From assembly GCA_013398955.1 (NCBI GenBank), contig VWPU01002127.1, positions 1-64,000 on the forward strand: DNA of 64,000 bases, in the 5' to 3' direction. Below the pieces are notes generated by a model, which saw only the letters and a program-made list of their open reading frames with translations, had not been told where the DNA came from and did no database searches. The translations under genes and the position numbers were made by a program. Shown in pieces: positions 24,101-33,100 of the stretch. Positions within the stretch are counted from its first letter, which is position 1, and every line of letters starts with the position of its first letter. The DNA is from Callaeas wilsoni. Taxonomy: Eukaryota; Chordata; Aves; Passeriformes; Callaeidae.

Positions 24101-27100
24101 GTAATTAGCAACAGGTTACTGTTCCTTTCCTCAGAATGGAGGATACTTAAAGGCTGTTAAATAGTGTCGTGTATATGCACAAAAACTTCCCTGCAGTGGA
24201 GAATAAGTTGGACTTAAACTTCTAACACAAAATGGGGAAGTTCTCACATTTTTAATTGTGGATTTTTTAAAAATATACCATTAGTCTAGTTCTAAATCTG
24301 TGATGCTTCTAGTTGTCTGTCTTTTATTGCAGTGATTTATAGACCTGTTGGTGTTTCAGAAACCTGTGGAAGTGGTATAACCAGTTAAACATCAATCAGT
24401 ATTTAATGGAAGTGTGGGTGGGCAAAATGAGAATATTTTGTCAAAGACAGTGACCTTTTAAAATTATAGGATCGTTTTGCAGTGACAGTATTGTTAACAT
24501 GAGAAGTCAAACAAGCTAGTGGTTTGTTCTATGTTTTTACATTTTCTTTAAAAATGTATGTATTTCAGAGCAATTCATGATGTTAAAGCCACAGACATGG
24601 GAATGAGCAAAGTGAGATTCAAGGCAGAAGTAGACTTTGATGGACGCGTTGTTACTCGGTCTTACCTGGAAAAACAAGACATTGAACAGCTGCTACAAGT
24701 ATGTATGAAAAATTGCCTTTGTAACCCCCAATATTTGATACTTAATTTCCAATTTCAAGTACCTCCAAACCCAAGACTTGCAAGTCATTTCACTTCTTCA
24801 TTTGAAGGGCTGCAGATGTTCTTACTTAGTGTTTTAAAGGTACTTAAACTTGTATTGTGTTCTGCTGAAGAAGACGTACTTTTGGCCTGAGTAGGAGGAA
24901 GGCAGGGTTTTTTTTAACTCATTACCTTTGAGATTGGCTCAGTTGGTCAGAGCCAGGTGCTAATAATGCCAAGGCTGTGGGTTTGCTCCCTGCATGGGCA
25001 ATTCATATAAGTGTTGGACTCACTAACCCTGGTGGGTCCCTTCCAACTCAGAATATTCTATGATTCTGTGATTGTTTTGTTAGAAAATACAGATTTGTAA
25101 AAAAAAATTTCGATGAGAACATAATTCTTCCAATATATTTATTGGATTACAAGATCTGCAGTTAAAACTAGAAGCTTGTCACCTGCAAATAGGCATCTGT
25201 TTTGGCAGAGCCATTTGCCCTGGGTGTTGGTGATGCAGTGCTGGGGTTTACAGGCCCAGCCATTCAGACTCTGCGTGGATATGGATTGCTTGTGTCACAT
25301 GATTTAGCATTTCGATGATGTTTTAGAATTAACCATCCTTAAGTGTCAGACTCTGATTTCAGTATAGTTCAGAGTAGCTTTTCTTAAGCCCTCTTTTCAA
25401 TATAGAAATGCAGAACTGTTCTCTGCTTTATTCTATGTGGCAGAACTATGAAGTATGAAGAAAATAATTATTCATCTAAAGTAAAAGGAGAGTTTTAAGT
25501 GAGCAAAATGTTTTGACAAGACAGCATTTTTGTTTTAACTGGTACTTTGCTTATGTATATTTGTTTGTGTACAAAATTTCTTTATTTTCTATCCTTTCAA
25601 AATGAAATACAGATGTCTGTGTTTTGTCTGTCCATTTAACATGACTTAGAAGTTATCAGTTTACTTTTAAATTTTACTTTGCAATTTTTAAAATCATTAT
25701 TCAGTATCCTGGTTTTAAAAACACATTAATGTCAAAATAAGAATTATATATGTGTATGTATAGTGCAATATCTGATCTGTTCATCTACTGGATTTCAATT
25801 TAATACATTTTTGAGAGGAAGAGTGCTGTCAGCTTTGTACCACTGAGGCACTGCAAGTTTGCCTGGTTTTATATTGCCAGTTGCTTTGCTGTTGCAGTTT
25901 TTAGTACACTAGCCTTCTTTTAAAGGCTTTGTTAGCTTTTATTCTTTACCTGCTAGTCCCTTTGGCGATTGCATACAACCTTCACTAGTTCTTCCAGTAC
26001 TTCTAGTATTGTTGGGAAAGATCTTCCTGATTGCTTCTAGGTTGGCAACTGTTTCTTACACAGGTCATTGTTGTTTTATGTAGCAACCTCATGTCAGGGG
26101 TAAAACCATCATTGAAGGATAGCGCCTTTCAGTAGGCTTCAGCCATCTGAAGTCAAAGGCAGACAGTGTGCTTGCCTTTTGACCTATACTTTTTCAAATA
26201 AGCAGCTCATTCAACTAGCACTGCTGGCAATGTTATTCTTTTTACAGTTGTGAAATATTTGTTGAAATGCTGTCATTCAGATTACCTTGTTTTTTTTCTT
26301 GTTAGACTTGCTGTGATTGTAGTCATGGGTTATTGTGGTTGAGATATGTTTTAAGATTGCTCAATTACATGATTCCTTTTCAGTTTTAGAGTAGTGGGAA
26401 TGGGAAAGAACTTGATGTCATGTACTTGTATGCACAAGAACAATTAGCTGTTTCATAGTTTGTGTCTGTTTGCAATAACCTGTTTATCCTAAACATACTG
26501 CAGCTGAGATAAACTACAGGACAAATGGCTTCCAGACAGCTTGGTGTGAGACCTCCAAGGAAAGCTCATGGCTTTAAACTGAAAGGTGATAGACATAAAT
26601 TAGATATAAGCAAAGAATTCTTTACTGTGGTGGTCAGGGTAGTGGAACAGGTTGCCTAGAGAAGTTGTGGATGCCCCATCTCTTGAGGTCTTTAAGGCCA
26701 GGTTGGATGGGGCCCTGAGCAACGTGGTGTAGAAGAAAGTGTCCCTGCCCATGGCAGTGGGGGAGCAGCTAGATGATCTTTAAGGGCCTTTCTGACCCAC
26801 ACCCCGTTGTATGATTCTATAGCAATACTGTAGTGCCTGCTTTGATGCTGCTACTGTCTGTGGTTTTTTGGGGCGTGGAGTATAACACTGTGTCTTCTTT
26901 AATCACATTCCTTCAGTTTCATATGCTGTTGGTCTCTTAGTCTGAGTTCTTGTCAACTGTCTTCAAGTTTCTGATACTATGGAGGAGCCATATTTACAGC
27001 TGCATTTGTAGTAATCCTTGTGGACTTTCAGATGAGTTGGTTATGTGATGCCCAGAGTAGACAGTGTAATGGAATAGCAAGAATGTAGAAAATGGAGAAA

Positions 27101-29154
27101 GAATACATGGGGGTACCCTGCTCTGCCTTCCTCAGCTGTGAGGAATACCTCAGAAACTTCTAGAAAATGAATGAAATTCTCTAAACTTATTTGGAAACTT
27201 AAGGAGGAAATCAATTAAAGATAGAAAAAGGTTTTGTATCAAATGCAGGTGTAATGACAGAGCCAGCTGTTTTCGTCTAATAGATGCTACTCTTCTGTGT
27301 CTTTGAGACATGAGAACAGATGATGTTTTGAGAGTAAATGGCAAAAGCTGAGTGTTTTGTTGAGGGTTTTTTTTCTTCCTCCTTCTTGAAATATGTCAAG
27401 ACCCTCTGGAGTGTTATTCCTTTATTTTCTTTTCCTCATCTCAGTCTCTTAAATTTAATTTCTTCCTAGGAAATTCAGCAAGTGAAAACCCTTGAAGAAT
27501 TAGAAGCCTTTATGCTTAAGCATGGTGAGAATATCATTGACACGCTGGGAGCTGAAGTAGACAGACTAGAGAAGGACCTGAAGGTAAATTTAACTGCTTA
27601 TTAGTGAGTGCTTATTCTGTGATATATTTTAAACAATGTCACTGCATCTAATTTTTGGGAATTCATTTGTAAATATGAGAGAGGGAAAGTAGCTGATATT
27701 GCAAATGCAGATTTTCTTGCTATGGTATTACTAACTAAGTTCTGACCACCAGCAAATCCTTACTTTGCTACTGATCCATTTATTACATATTTTGTTCCAT
27801 TTTATACCAATATAGAACAAATTTTCATTCAGTAGACCTGAATGTGTCTTTTTTACTGTATTACCAGAATGTCAGACTATTTATAGGCTGTTGAATTCTG
27901 TTTTGGCTGTAAAAAAGCAAATTTTCTTTCTTTTTTTTTTTTTTTTTTTAAACTGGTTCTTAGCATTTTATCAAATATTTCTGGGTGATGGGACTGCTAC
28001 TCAACATCTTTTGTTGAAGCCATACAGTGTTTATTTTACTTTACAGAAGGGTCTCAGCTGTCTTATCATTTTTTTTTTTTCATTCTGCCATTTAAATATC
28101 CTTTGGCTGATGCAAGAAAGGGTTGTTCCTGTTTTTAATTTTGTAAGTATATTGGGGCTGTCAGTCTTACCTTTCTGGCATGAATTCAGAACTCCAAGTA
28201 TACTGACCCCCAGATAAATGCAGTCCTGCCATGCCTGTCTGTTCTGGCCATGAGACACTACTCAAGAGCATGTCTGTCCTTGCTTGTTATATTTCATAAA
28301 TATTCTAGATTCAGTTTCTATCCCTAGGATTGTCTTGTTTAAAAATCAAAATATTATTTTTGAATTTAATTGCACCATCTGAATCAGTTCTTCATGCATG
28401 GTTTTTGAAGAGCAGAATCATGCCTAAATTTTTTATAAACATGGATACTGTTTTTTGGTATAGGATCTATATAGCGATTGTGTTGGTATTGAATATGCTT
28501 TTATACTAGTCAGGTTCACATGCTGGATATCTTTGAAATCATGACTTTCTCATGGATTATACAATGGATTATACAATTAATTATACAATTTTACATGGAT
28601 TATACAATTAATGTAATGATGATAACATTTCTGCAATATCAGAAAATGCATATTTCTTAATAGAAACATTTTTCTGAATCTTTATAAATAGCTTCAGTGG
28701 CATAGAACAAATTATTTCAGCAATCTTACTTAATATTCAGGAAAATATCTGTTAAAACTTTAAGAAAGTGAGATATGTGTATATATGTGTATCTGAACAG
28801 TTTTATATAAAACTCTACTGCCTTTTTAAAACTGAGAGCTCCTCCATACTTTATAAAGCATAAGAAATAATTTATCCATGATGTTGAAAAGTATTTTTCA
28901 AATCAAAAGATGACTTAGCCTTCAAAAGTGCCGTGTAATATGGACAATGTTTGTCAAAACTCTTCCTCATTTTAAAATAGTCCCTATGTTACCCAAAAAG
29001 GGACTTTGTTATCCAGTTGACAACATCATACCAGAAATACGTTATTTGTAAGCATGTGCAAAAATGTATTTGAATCTTTTCAATACATTTTTTAAAAATT
29101 TTATTTCAGCAACGAAATCCTGATGTTCGTCACGTGGATTTGGAGATACTGTAG
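16..29154 (+). CDS. SLC30A9: SLC30A9 / ZnT9 zinc transporter, complete coding region in 18 exons
   Basis: This is the zinc transporter ZnT9 (also HUEL or GAC63), a cation diffusion facilitator known from human genetics and cell work as a mitochondrial zinc exporter; it was first described as a nuclear-receptor coactivator. Joining 16-112, 1886-2062, 4578-4634, 7452-7551, 8349-8441, 8667-8749, 9784-9842, 10554-10621, 13074-13176, 15007-15062, 16409-16544, 16967-17006, 17442-17513, 17952-18059, 19006-19171, 24569-24698, 27470-27583 and 29110-29154 gives 1704 bases, or 567 codons plus TAG. Every junction is GT-AG and phase-consistent. Residues 1-32 are Arg-rich without acidic residues, like a mitochondrial presequence. 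Residues 110-222 are the ZnT9-specific soluble region. About 233-445 are the membrane segments, with H271xxxD275 in TM2. The C-terminal domain follows and carries an LxxLL motif (LTELL) in exon 15. The first ATG fits the human start and length; a second ATG follows directly. Confidence 0.96.
113..1885 (+). other. SLC30A9 intron 1
   Basis: The intron is CpG-rich to about 500 and then ordinary AT-rich sequence. It ends in a polypyrimidine tract with acceptor TTAG at 1882-1885. I see no repeat or internal gene after the CpG part. Confidence 0.85.
398..456. promoter_or_regulatory. bZIP-type motifs in the intron 1 CpG region
   Basis: TGACGTAC at 398-405 is a CRE-like site. ATTACGTAAA at 447-456 contains the palindrome TTACGTAA, the core bound by NFIL3/E4BP4 and the PAR bZIP factors HLF, TEF and DBP. 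The motifs are directly visible. That they regulate SLC30A9 is inference only. Confidence 0.3.
1886..2062 (+). CDS. SLC30A9: SLC30A9 exon 2
   Basis: 177 bases, phase 1 in and 1 out, residues 33-91. This is the poorly conserved N-terminal linker, anchored by WQ at the start and by a QV.VYTSN.QK stretch resembling human QVKLYSTNVQK. The donor is GTAGTA at 2063. Its length is a multiple of three, so skipping would keep the frame. Confidence 0.85.
2063..4577 (+). other. SLC30A9 intron 2
   Basis: AT-rich intron of 2.5 kb. I see no recognisable repeat or gene. A short tandem of an ACTCTTTACT-type unit at about 4502-4536 lies just before the exon 3 acceptor. Confidence 0.8.
4578..4634 (+). CDS. SLC30A9: SLC30A9 exon 3
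   Basis: 57 bases, phase 1/1, residues 92-110. It is Gln- and Lys-rich and ends IQVK, matching human LQVRVK. The acceptor is TTTACAG and the donor GTAAAG. It is a symmetric short exon and a possible cassette. Confidence 0.85.
4635..7451 (+). other. SLC30A9 intron 3
   Basis: AT-rich intron of 2.8 kb with no repeat family or gene that I can name. A C-rich patch near 5160-5210 is the only compositional departure. Confidence 0.8.
7452..7551 (+). CDS. SLC30A9: SLC30A9 exon 4
   Basis: 100 bases, phase 1 in and 2 out, residues 111-143. It contains KKREYGPKYTQNNFITGVRA, almost identical to human, the start of the ZnT9-specific conserved soluble region. The acceptor is TTTTTTTAAG and the donor GTATGA. 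Confidence 0.95.
7552..8348 (+). other. SLC30A9 intron 4
   Basis: Plain AT-rich intron of 0.8 kb. Nothing else is seen. Confidence 0.85.
8349..8441 (+). CDS. SLC30A9: SLC30A9 exon 5
   Basis: 93 bases, phase 2/2, residues 144-174. It reads DLDQLRKIKRRSPHDDTETF onward to VYLRSDVEAK, nearly identical to human. The donor is GTAAGA. Confidence 0.95.
8667..8749 (+). CDS. SLC30A9: SLC30A9 exon 6
   Basis: 83 bases, phase 2 in and 1 out, residues 175-202. It has SLEVWGSPEALARERKRRKE followed by a charged stretch. The donor GTGCGT is a little weaker than its neighbours because it lacks the usual A at +4. Intron 5 before it is only 225 bases. Confidence 0.94.
8750..9783 (+). other. SLC30A9 intron 6
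   Basis: AT-rich intron of 1.0 kb. No repeat or gene is recognised. Confidence 0.85.
9784..9842 (+). CDS. SLC30A9: SLC30A9 exon 7
   Basis: 59 bases, phase 1 in and 0 out, residues 203-222, with LFRNQRLLWEYKEFFGNTK. The acceptor is TTGCAG and the donor GTAAGG. Confidence 0.94.
9843..10553 (+). other. SLC30A9 intron 7
   Basis: 0.7 kb intron. Nothing recognisable beyond the splice signals. Confidence 0.85.
10554..10621 (+). CDS. SLC30A9: SLC30A9 exon 8
   Basis: 68 bases, phase 0 in and 2 out, residues 223-244, with FFKGPGKVVMVAICI. This is the entry into the first membrane segment of the cation efflux domain. The donor is GTAAGT. Confidence 0.95.
10622..13073 (+). other. SLC30A9 intron 8
   Basis: 2.45 kb of AT-rich intron with a strong polypyrimidine tract before CAG at 13071-13073. 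No repeat family is recognised. Confidence 0.8.
13074..13176 (+). CDS. SLC30A9: SLC30A9 exon 9 (TM1/TM2)
   Basis: 103 bases, phase 2 in and 0 out, residues 245-279. It contains YTGSASMFSEAIHSLADTCN with H271 and D275, the HxxxD pair that binds zinc in TM2 of CDF transporters. The donor is GTGAGT. Confidence 0.96.
13177..15006 (+). other. SLC30A9 intron 9
   Basis: 1.8 kb intron. It contains a perfect 9-bp hairpin at 13799-13821 and a very AT-rich stretch at about 14755-14815. There is no gene and no repeat family I can name. Confidence 0.8.
15007..15062 (+). CDS. SLC30A9: SLC30A9 exon 10
   Basis: 56 bases, phase 0 in and 2 out, residues 280-297, ALLALGISQSARTPDPSHP. The poly-T tract and TAG acceptor lie just before it, and the donor is GTAAGC. 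Confidence 0.94.
15063..16408 (+). other. SLC30A9 intron 10
   Basis: 1.35 kb intron with a T/G-rich low-complexity run at about 15255-15335. Nothing else is recognised. Confidence 0.8.
16409..16544 (+). CDS. SLC30A9: SLC30A9 exon 11
   Basis: 136 bases, phase 2 in and 0 out, residues 298-343. It has YGFTNMRYIASLISGVGIFM then MGAGLSWYHG, a membrane segment, and the short loop before LLW. The donor is GTAAGC. Confidence 0.95.
16967..17006 (+). CDS. SLC30A9: SLC30A9 exon 12 (40 bp)
   Basis: A very short exon of 40 bases, phase 0 in and 1 out, residues 344-356, AYCILAGSLVSEG. It is required in frame between exons 11 and 13. The acceptor ATACAG follows a T-run and the donor is GTATGC. Confidence 0.93.
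17442..17513 (+). CDS. SLC30A9: SLC30A9 exon 13
   Basis: 72 bases, phase 1/1, residues 357-380, ATLLVAINEIRRSARAKGLS then FYQY. The acceptor is TTTCAG and the donor GTATGT. Confidence 0.94.
17952..18059 (+). CDS. SLC30A9: SLC30A9 exon 14 (TM5)
   Basis: 108 bases, phase 1/1, residues 381-416. It reads SRDPSTNVVLLEDAAAV and then a hydrophobic helix ending in CMGLTSLTG. In typical ZnTs this helix carries a second HxxxD. Here D396 is present, but by my hand alignment the His position is V392, as in human ZnT9. Confidence 0.94.
18060..19005 (+). other. SLC30A9 intron 14
   Basis: 0.95 kb intron with an A/C-rich low-complexity run at 18819-18920 (poly-A, then CCACCCACCAACC-type sequence). No gene. 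Confidence 0.8.
19006..19171 (+). CDS. SLC30A9: SLC30A9 exon 15
   Basis: 166 bases, phase 1 in and 2 out, residues 417-471. It carries the last membrane segment (SLGVGTLLGTVSAFLIYTN), then EALLGRSIEPEQLQRLTELL. LTELL is the LxxLL-type motif of the described coactivator function. The donor is GTAAGA. Confidence 0.95.
19172..24568 (+). other. SLC30A9 intron 15 (largest, 5.4 kb)
   Basis: AT-rich throughout. I recognise no repeat family or embedded gene; the open frames inside are short and lack coding character. Near the 3' end, 24061-24153 holds a group of overlapping perfect inverted repeats, described separately. Confidence 0.8.
24061..24153. repeat. Overlapping inverted repeats in intron 15
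   Basis: TGAGGAAAGGA (24061-24071) is a perfect inverted match to 24123-24133. AAAGGACAC (24066-24074) is a perfect inverted match to 24090-24098. CCTTTAAGTA (24094-24103) is a perfect inverted match to 24144-24153. The first two pairings compete for 24066-24071, and the last two for 24094-24098. Confidence 0.7.
24569..24698 (+). CDS. SLC30A9: SLC30A9 exon 16
   Basis: 130 bases, phase 2 in and 0 out, residues 472-515. It reads AIHDVKATDMGMSKVRFKAE then VDFDGRVVTRSYLEKQDIEQ, the core of the C-terminal domain. The donor is GTATGT. The frame stays open past the donor to 24890, so retention of intron 16 would add 64 codons after residue 515 before a stop. Confidence 0.95.
24925..25072 (+). mobile_element. 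tRNA-Ile-derived SINE with CR1 tail (TguSINE1-like)
   Basis: The head resembles tRNA-Ile(AAT). A perfect Pol III A box, TGGCTCAGTTGG, lies at 24935-24946. The anticodon-arm region reads GGTGCTAATAATGCCAAGG, and a degenerate B box (GGTTTGCTCC) lies at 24980-24989. The tail reads GGGTCCCTTCCAACTCAGAA and then ATTCTATGATTCTGTG, the hallmark 3' end of avian CR1 elements, which lets CR1 reverse transcriptase mobilise it. This combination matches what I know of TguSINE1, described from passerine birds. Family assignment rests on memory; the element boundaries are approximate. Confidence 0.8.
26560..26825 (+). mobile_element. CR1 LINE, 5'-truncated 3' end
   Basis: The sequence follows the avian CR1 3' consensus: a TTTAAACTGAAAGG start, TTAGATATAAG, AGAATTCTTTACTGTG, GGAACAGGTTGCCTAGAGAA, TGTGGATGCCCCATC, GGCCAGGTTGGATGGGGCC, CCCTGCCCATGGCAG, CTAGATGATCTTTAAGG, and ending in TATGATTCTAT. 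It covers the extreme end of ORF2 and the 3' UTR. It is heavily 5'-truncated, as is usual for CR1, and non-coding now. Confidence 0.92.
27470..27583 (+). CDS. SLC30A9: SLC30A9 exon 17
   Basis: 114 bases, phase 0/0, residues 516-553, EIQQVKTLEELEAFMLKHGE then NIIDTLGAEVDRLEKDLK, matching human closely. The acceptor is TTCCTAG and the donor GTAAAT. Confidence 0.95.
27584..29109 (+). other. SLC30A9 intron 17
   Basis: 1.5 kb AT-rich intron with a poly-T run at about 27931-27950 and an imperfect tandem of a GGATTATACAAT-type unit at 28552-28612. No gene. Confidence 0.8.
28552..28612. repeat. Imperfect short tandem repeat (GGATTATACAAT-type)
   Basis: Four imperfect copies of a 12-16 base AT-rich unit follow one another: ATGGATTATACAAT, ATGGATTATACAATTA, ATTATACAATTTTAC and ATGGATTATACAATTAAT. 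It looks like slippage-type expansion. Confidence 0.65.
29110..29154 (+). CDS. SLC30A9: SLC30A9 exon 18, C-terminus and stop
   Basis: 45 coding bases, phase 0, QRNPDVRHVDLEIL then TAG at 29152-29154. The HVDLEIL ending is identical to the human C-terminus. The acceptor is TTTCAG. Confidence 0.97.
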   Translation, partial: QRNPDVRHVDLEIL

Positions 29155-30110
29155 ACCCGAACAGGAGAAATCTTCAGGTTGCTACCCGTGTGGAAAGAAG
29201 TCACGTAAAGGGCCGAAAATCTGAGATTGCAGAGAGATCAGCACCATACCTCGCTTCCTTTGCTGTAGGCTTCCTGGACTGTTAGCACTGCTTCTGTTTC
29301 CAGAAGAGTGCTAGACTCACAGACAAAAATTTCCATGGCAAAATCAGTTTCAAAAAGCTACTTGAGTTAAATTCCACAGGAGAGTCTGTCCAAGTGTATT
29401 TACTGCGATTCAGAACTTAAAACTTGAGGTTTAGTTAGGCGAATACAGCTGCCTGAAACTGTATAACACACTTAGTTTTTCCATTTGTGTCCCTTTGCAG
29501 TCAGTTTGCACTTCTTTAGTTTCTTTCAAGATATCATTAAAGGTTCTTGGGAGATATTAAGATTAGCTAGAAAGAGTTTGTTCCAGTGGAACCTGCCAAC
29601 CTTAAATTGTAATATTTCAACTGTGTAATTGTTTCACAGTTTTTCTTTTCTATGAGATAAATTGTTTCAAATGGGCGCTGGCCTTATCTCGAGTACCATG
29701 ACCTGGAAACCTGCTTTTTGCCACCATTACAATTACAACTGCACTTCAGGAAAACGAGGCTTTTCACCTCAGAGGAGCCAGCTGTATGGGTTTAGCCAGA
29801 CTACATTAAGTTACTGTGAAAAATTACTGCGTACAAATTTCGGTGCACTTCCTCTCTTTAAATTTTGTTTGGTTTTTTTCCCTACTTTGACACTTGTTTT
29901 CTTATTTGTAAGTATCTTCAGATGTAATCTGGGAGATATTTATGGTAGTGCTTATTAAAAGTTACCTGGCATTTTTGGCTTTTTATATTTTAATAGACTC
30001 TATTGCCAGATATGGTCTTTGCTAGAAGATGCGAGAGATGTAGCTGGATTATATAATAGTAAAAAAATGTTCTATTTATAATTAAACAAATGAATACATT
30101 GTATTTTTAA
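29155..30110 (+). other. SLC30A9 proximal 3' UTR
   Basis: Non-coding sequence directly after the stop. ATTAAA hexamers occur at 29536-29541, 29954-29959 and 30081-30086; the last two are followed by T-rich sequence and are reasonable proximal poly(A) signals. No AATAAA is present in this stretch. The exact end cannot be fixed from sequence alone. Confidence 0.5.
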
Positions 30111-33100
30111 TTTATTTGCCTTTAGCTATTATCTGAATTCAAAACCACTTACTCTGAATTTTTTTATGGCTTGACCTTGCTTGTTTGGGAGAGTAGAGTA
30201 ATTCTATCAGTGGTCCTCAACAATCCAGAGATAAGTGATTAGTTTATAACTTTGAAATGTGAAATTCTTGAAGTGTCTACAATTGTCTCAAGGCTTTCTG
30301 CAGTAGGTACTCAAGTTGTATCAGATTCTTTGAGGCAAGGCCATGAGTACTGAACATGCAAGTTGACATATAAGTGAAATAACCATATTTAAATAGCACT
30401 GAGGAAAATTCTTTATGCACTTTAACGTAAAATAAGATTTGCTCATGAGGGAGAGATGGTAATAAGACCATCTAAGTAACTCAGTTGCTGAGTAATGACT
30501 GACTTGCTGAAAGAAGAAATGTTGATATGAAACATAAGTCTTCAAAAATCAATTTAAGATTATATTATAAGCATTGCAGCAAATAATTGTGGAGACCAAT
30601 ATGTCCAGATTTGACTAAAAGCATTTTAGAATATTTTTTTTTCATACTAGATGTCACTTACCAGTGAACTATGAGAATTTAAAATAACATGCCTTTTTGA
30701 CAACTGCAAAGCACTTTGCATGCTGGTCATTTTAAGCAGAAAAACATTCCAAAGTTAAGTTACAGATGTGGCTTCACATACAGTAATTGTGGGTGAAAGG
30801 ATCTCCTTGGTACCCTTTTCCATAATCCCTATTCACTGGTGGCTTCTTTATAGCATATTACCTTATTATGGCTAATTCAAAAGAAGGCTTACTCTACCTG
30901 GTTTTCTCCTATTGTAAAACTAGTTAGTATATTTAAGCCTGATGATTTAAAATGCAGTTTAAAGATAATTTGGAAGTCTCTCATATCAAATAGATAAAGC
31001 ATATTTTAGCACATTATAAATAATTTACCTTTCTCCTCGCCCTTCTATGTAAAATTCATCTCATCTCAGTATGCGCTCTCCTGGTATTAGTCTTATTCAT
31101 GAAGAGCACTGGAATCTGGTAACGCATAACATGTTTTCTTCTCCCTAGAATATTTATATGGATTTTGAATTTGAATAAACACATTAATAAACCAGTTATT
31201 TCAGAAATCAGAAACCTGAAGAGAGGTAAAACTGGGAAAATGTTCTTCCTACGGAGGTTAGTGAAGACAGCCAGTGTGATCCAAGTGGTTTGCATGGTGG
31301 AGTTACTGATGAATGAGTAGTCAGTGTGCACGTTGCAGGGCAGAACTTCCCCTGCAAGGTTAGTAAATGTTATCTCAATAGCAAACTGTTCCTGTATTGT
31401 TTTCAAGAGGAGGTATGAGCTTATATTCTTACAGGACATCTGCTCCAAAAGCCTATAAAAATGGTTTTTTAGTCATTGGAGATGTAATTCATCTGAATTC
31501 TGATCTTAATTTCCTTATTTGAGTCAGAAAAACACCCATCCACACCTTTTGTTTATATTCCAAGATAGAATTCAGTTCTTCGTCTCCCAGTTACTTCACT
31601 GATTATAGCATCACAATATGTTAAATTCAAGATGCCAGGACTTGAATGTTTTTGGGTACATTACAGTTGAGCAGTCTGAGGACCCAGTTCCATTTTTTAA
31701 AGTGACCTGGGTGGTGATGTACTACAAAGAGGCAGGCAGACTGGTTTTGGCAGTACCTTGTAAGTTTACATGTCATGCAGTTGGATGGAAGTACTGATTC
31801 ATTGAGCCTGCCAGTTTGGAAAGGACTAGTAATTCCAAGCTGTTACATTTTAATTTATATGTTAAAATTTGCAAACTGTTTTTAACAGATATGACATTTT
31901 TACTGCTTTTTTTCTTTAACTGTCTTTATAGTCAAAATCTTGAGATGTTATGGGTCCACTACTTAGTTTACTTTTGTTTTAATGTTTTTGGGGAAAATAA
32001 TTAGCTAATGCATTTACATTTACATGATAGAGTCTTCAGATTAAAGAACTGTACAAAGTGTGGAGGAGTGAATTTTTTCTTTATAACAAATGCAATTACA
32101 AAATTTTTTTTTTTTTTTGGATTGATTTTAAGGAAAAGAAGTGAGGATTTACCTAACAATAAAGTTGTATTCTAGGATTTTTTCAATTGAGCTGTGGTGT
32201 TTTAAAATAATTTATATTTCTGTAGACTGGCCTTGCAGGTTCTATTTTTTTCAAATTGTGTTCAAAGTAGAGCTGCACTCTCTGCTTTGTGGAAGATTTC
32301 TTACATGCTGTGCAGTGTCTCATAATTCTGTAAAACTTGCAATGTTTGAAAAACTTGTCTTAGTGTTCCAATATACTGAATGATCTTAATGAATTTTAAA
32401 TCCAAGTTGGCTGGATACTAATAATATGTTTTTCTGTAGAATATTTTTTTTTTTGTAAAAGATAAAATTTTGAAGTGATTATCTTTTCCCCAGCAATGAA
32501 CTTCAAGTCTAAATTGTCTCCATTTTACACTGGAATTCAGCATTTGATGTGGTATCCCTTTCCCCCTCCACTTTTAAAGCATTTATTAAGGATACAGTGG
32601 TAGTAGTAAATACCTCAGTGGATTACTGTATTACAGGGACTATTTGGTGGTTTGTGTTCTGGTCCAGAAGTAGTGGGGGGAACACATCTTTTAAGGACAA
32701 ATTTGCATCCTTTATTCCCTGTGACTCATCCTTGAACTGAAGGCTTTTTAGGCTCTGTTTTTTTCCTTCCTTGAATTCCCACACAGATTTTATTGCTTTT
32801 TAAAAGTGAGTCTTACTTTTAGAGGAAGAAGGCATTATGAACATCTTATGTTTTTAATTGCAGGGCTAAATTCTACTCTTGGTCTTTGAATTTTGTACTG
32901 TACTTCTTGTTCATCAATAGTTGACAATACTGATTACATGCTACAAACCATGTTAGCCAAACCCGAGTTTTCTGATTCTGTCAGGTGCAGCTTATTCAGC
33001 TGTCTCTGGAAACTCAGTTTTTATTGAGAGATTTCTACTGCCCCTTCTTTCATAAAGGAGAGTACAGGAATGTTTTTAGGTATGTTTTGTCTAGGTTATA

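Larger units (their letters stand above)
24699..27469 (+). other. SLC30A9 intron 16
   Basis: 2.8 kb intron holding the two clearest mobile elements of the window: a tRNA-Ile/CR1 SINE at about 24925-25072 and a CR1 LINE 3' fragment at about 26560-26825, both in plus orientation. The rest is unremarkable AT-rich sequence. Confidence 0.8.

Noticed and set aside
24926..24998. Possible tRNA-Ile gene
   Set aside because: The acceptor stem does not close, the B box is degenerate and a CR1 tail follows directly, so it is a SINE head and not a working tRNA.
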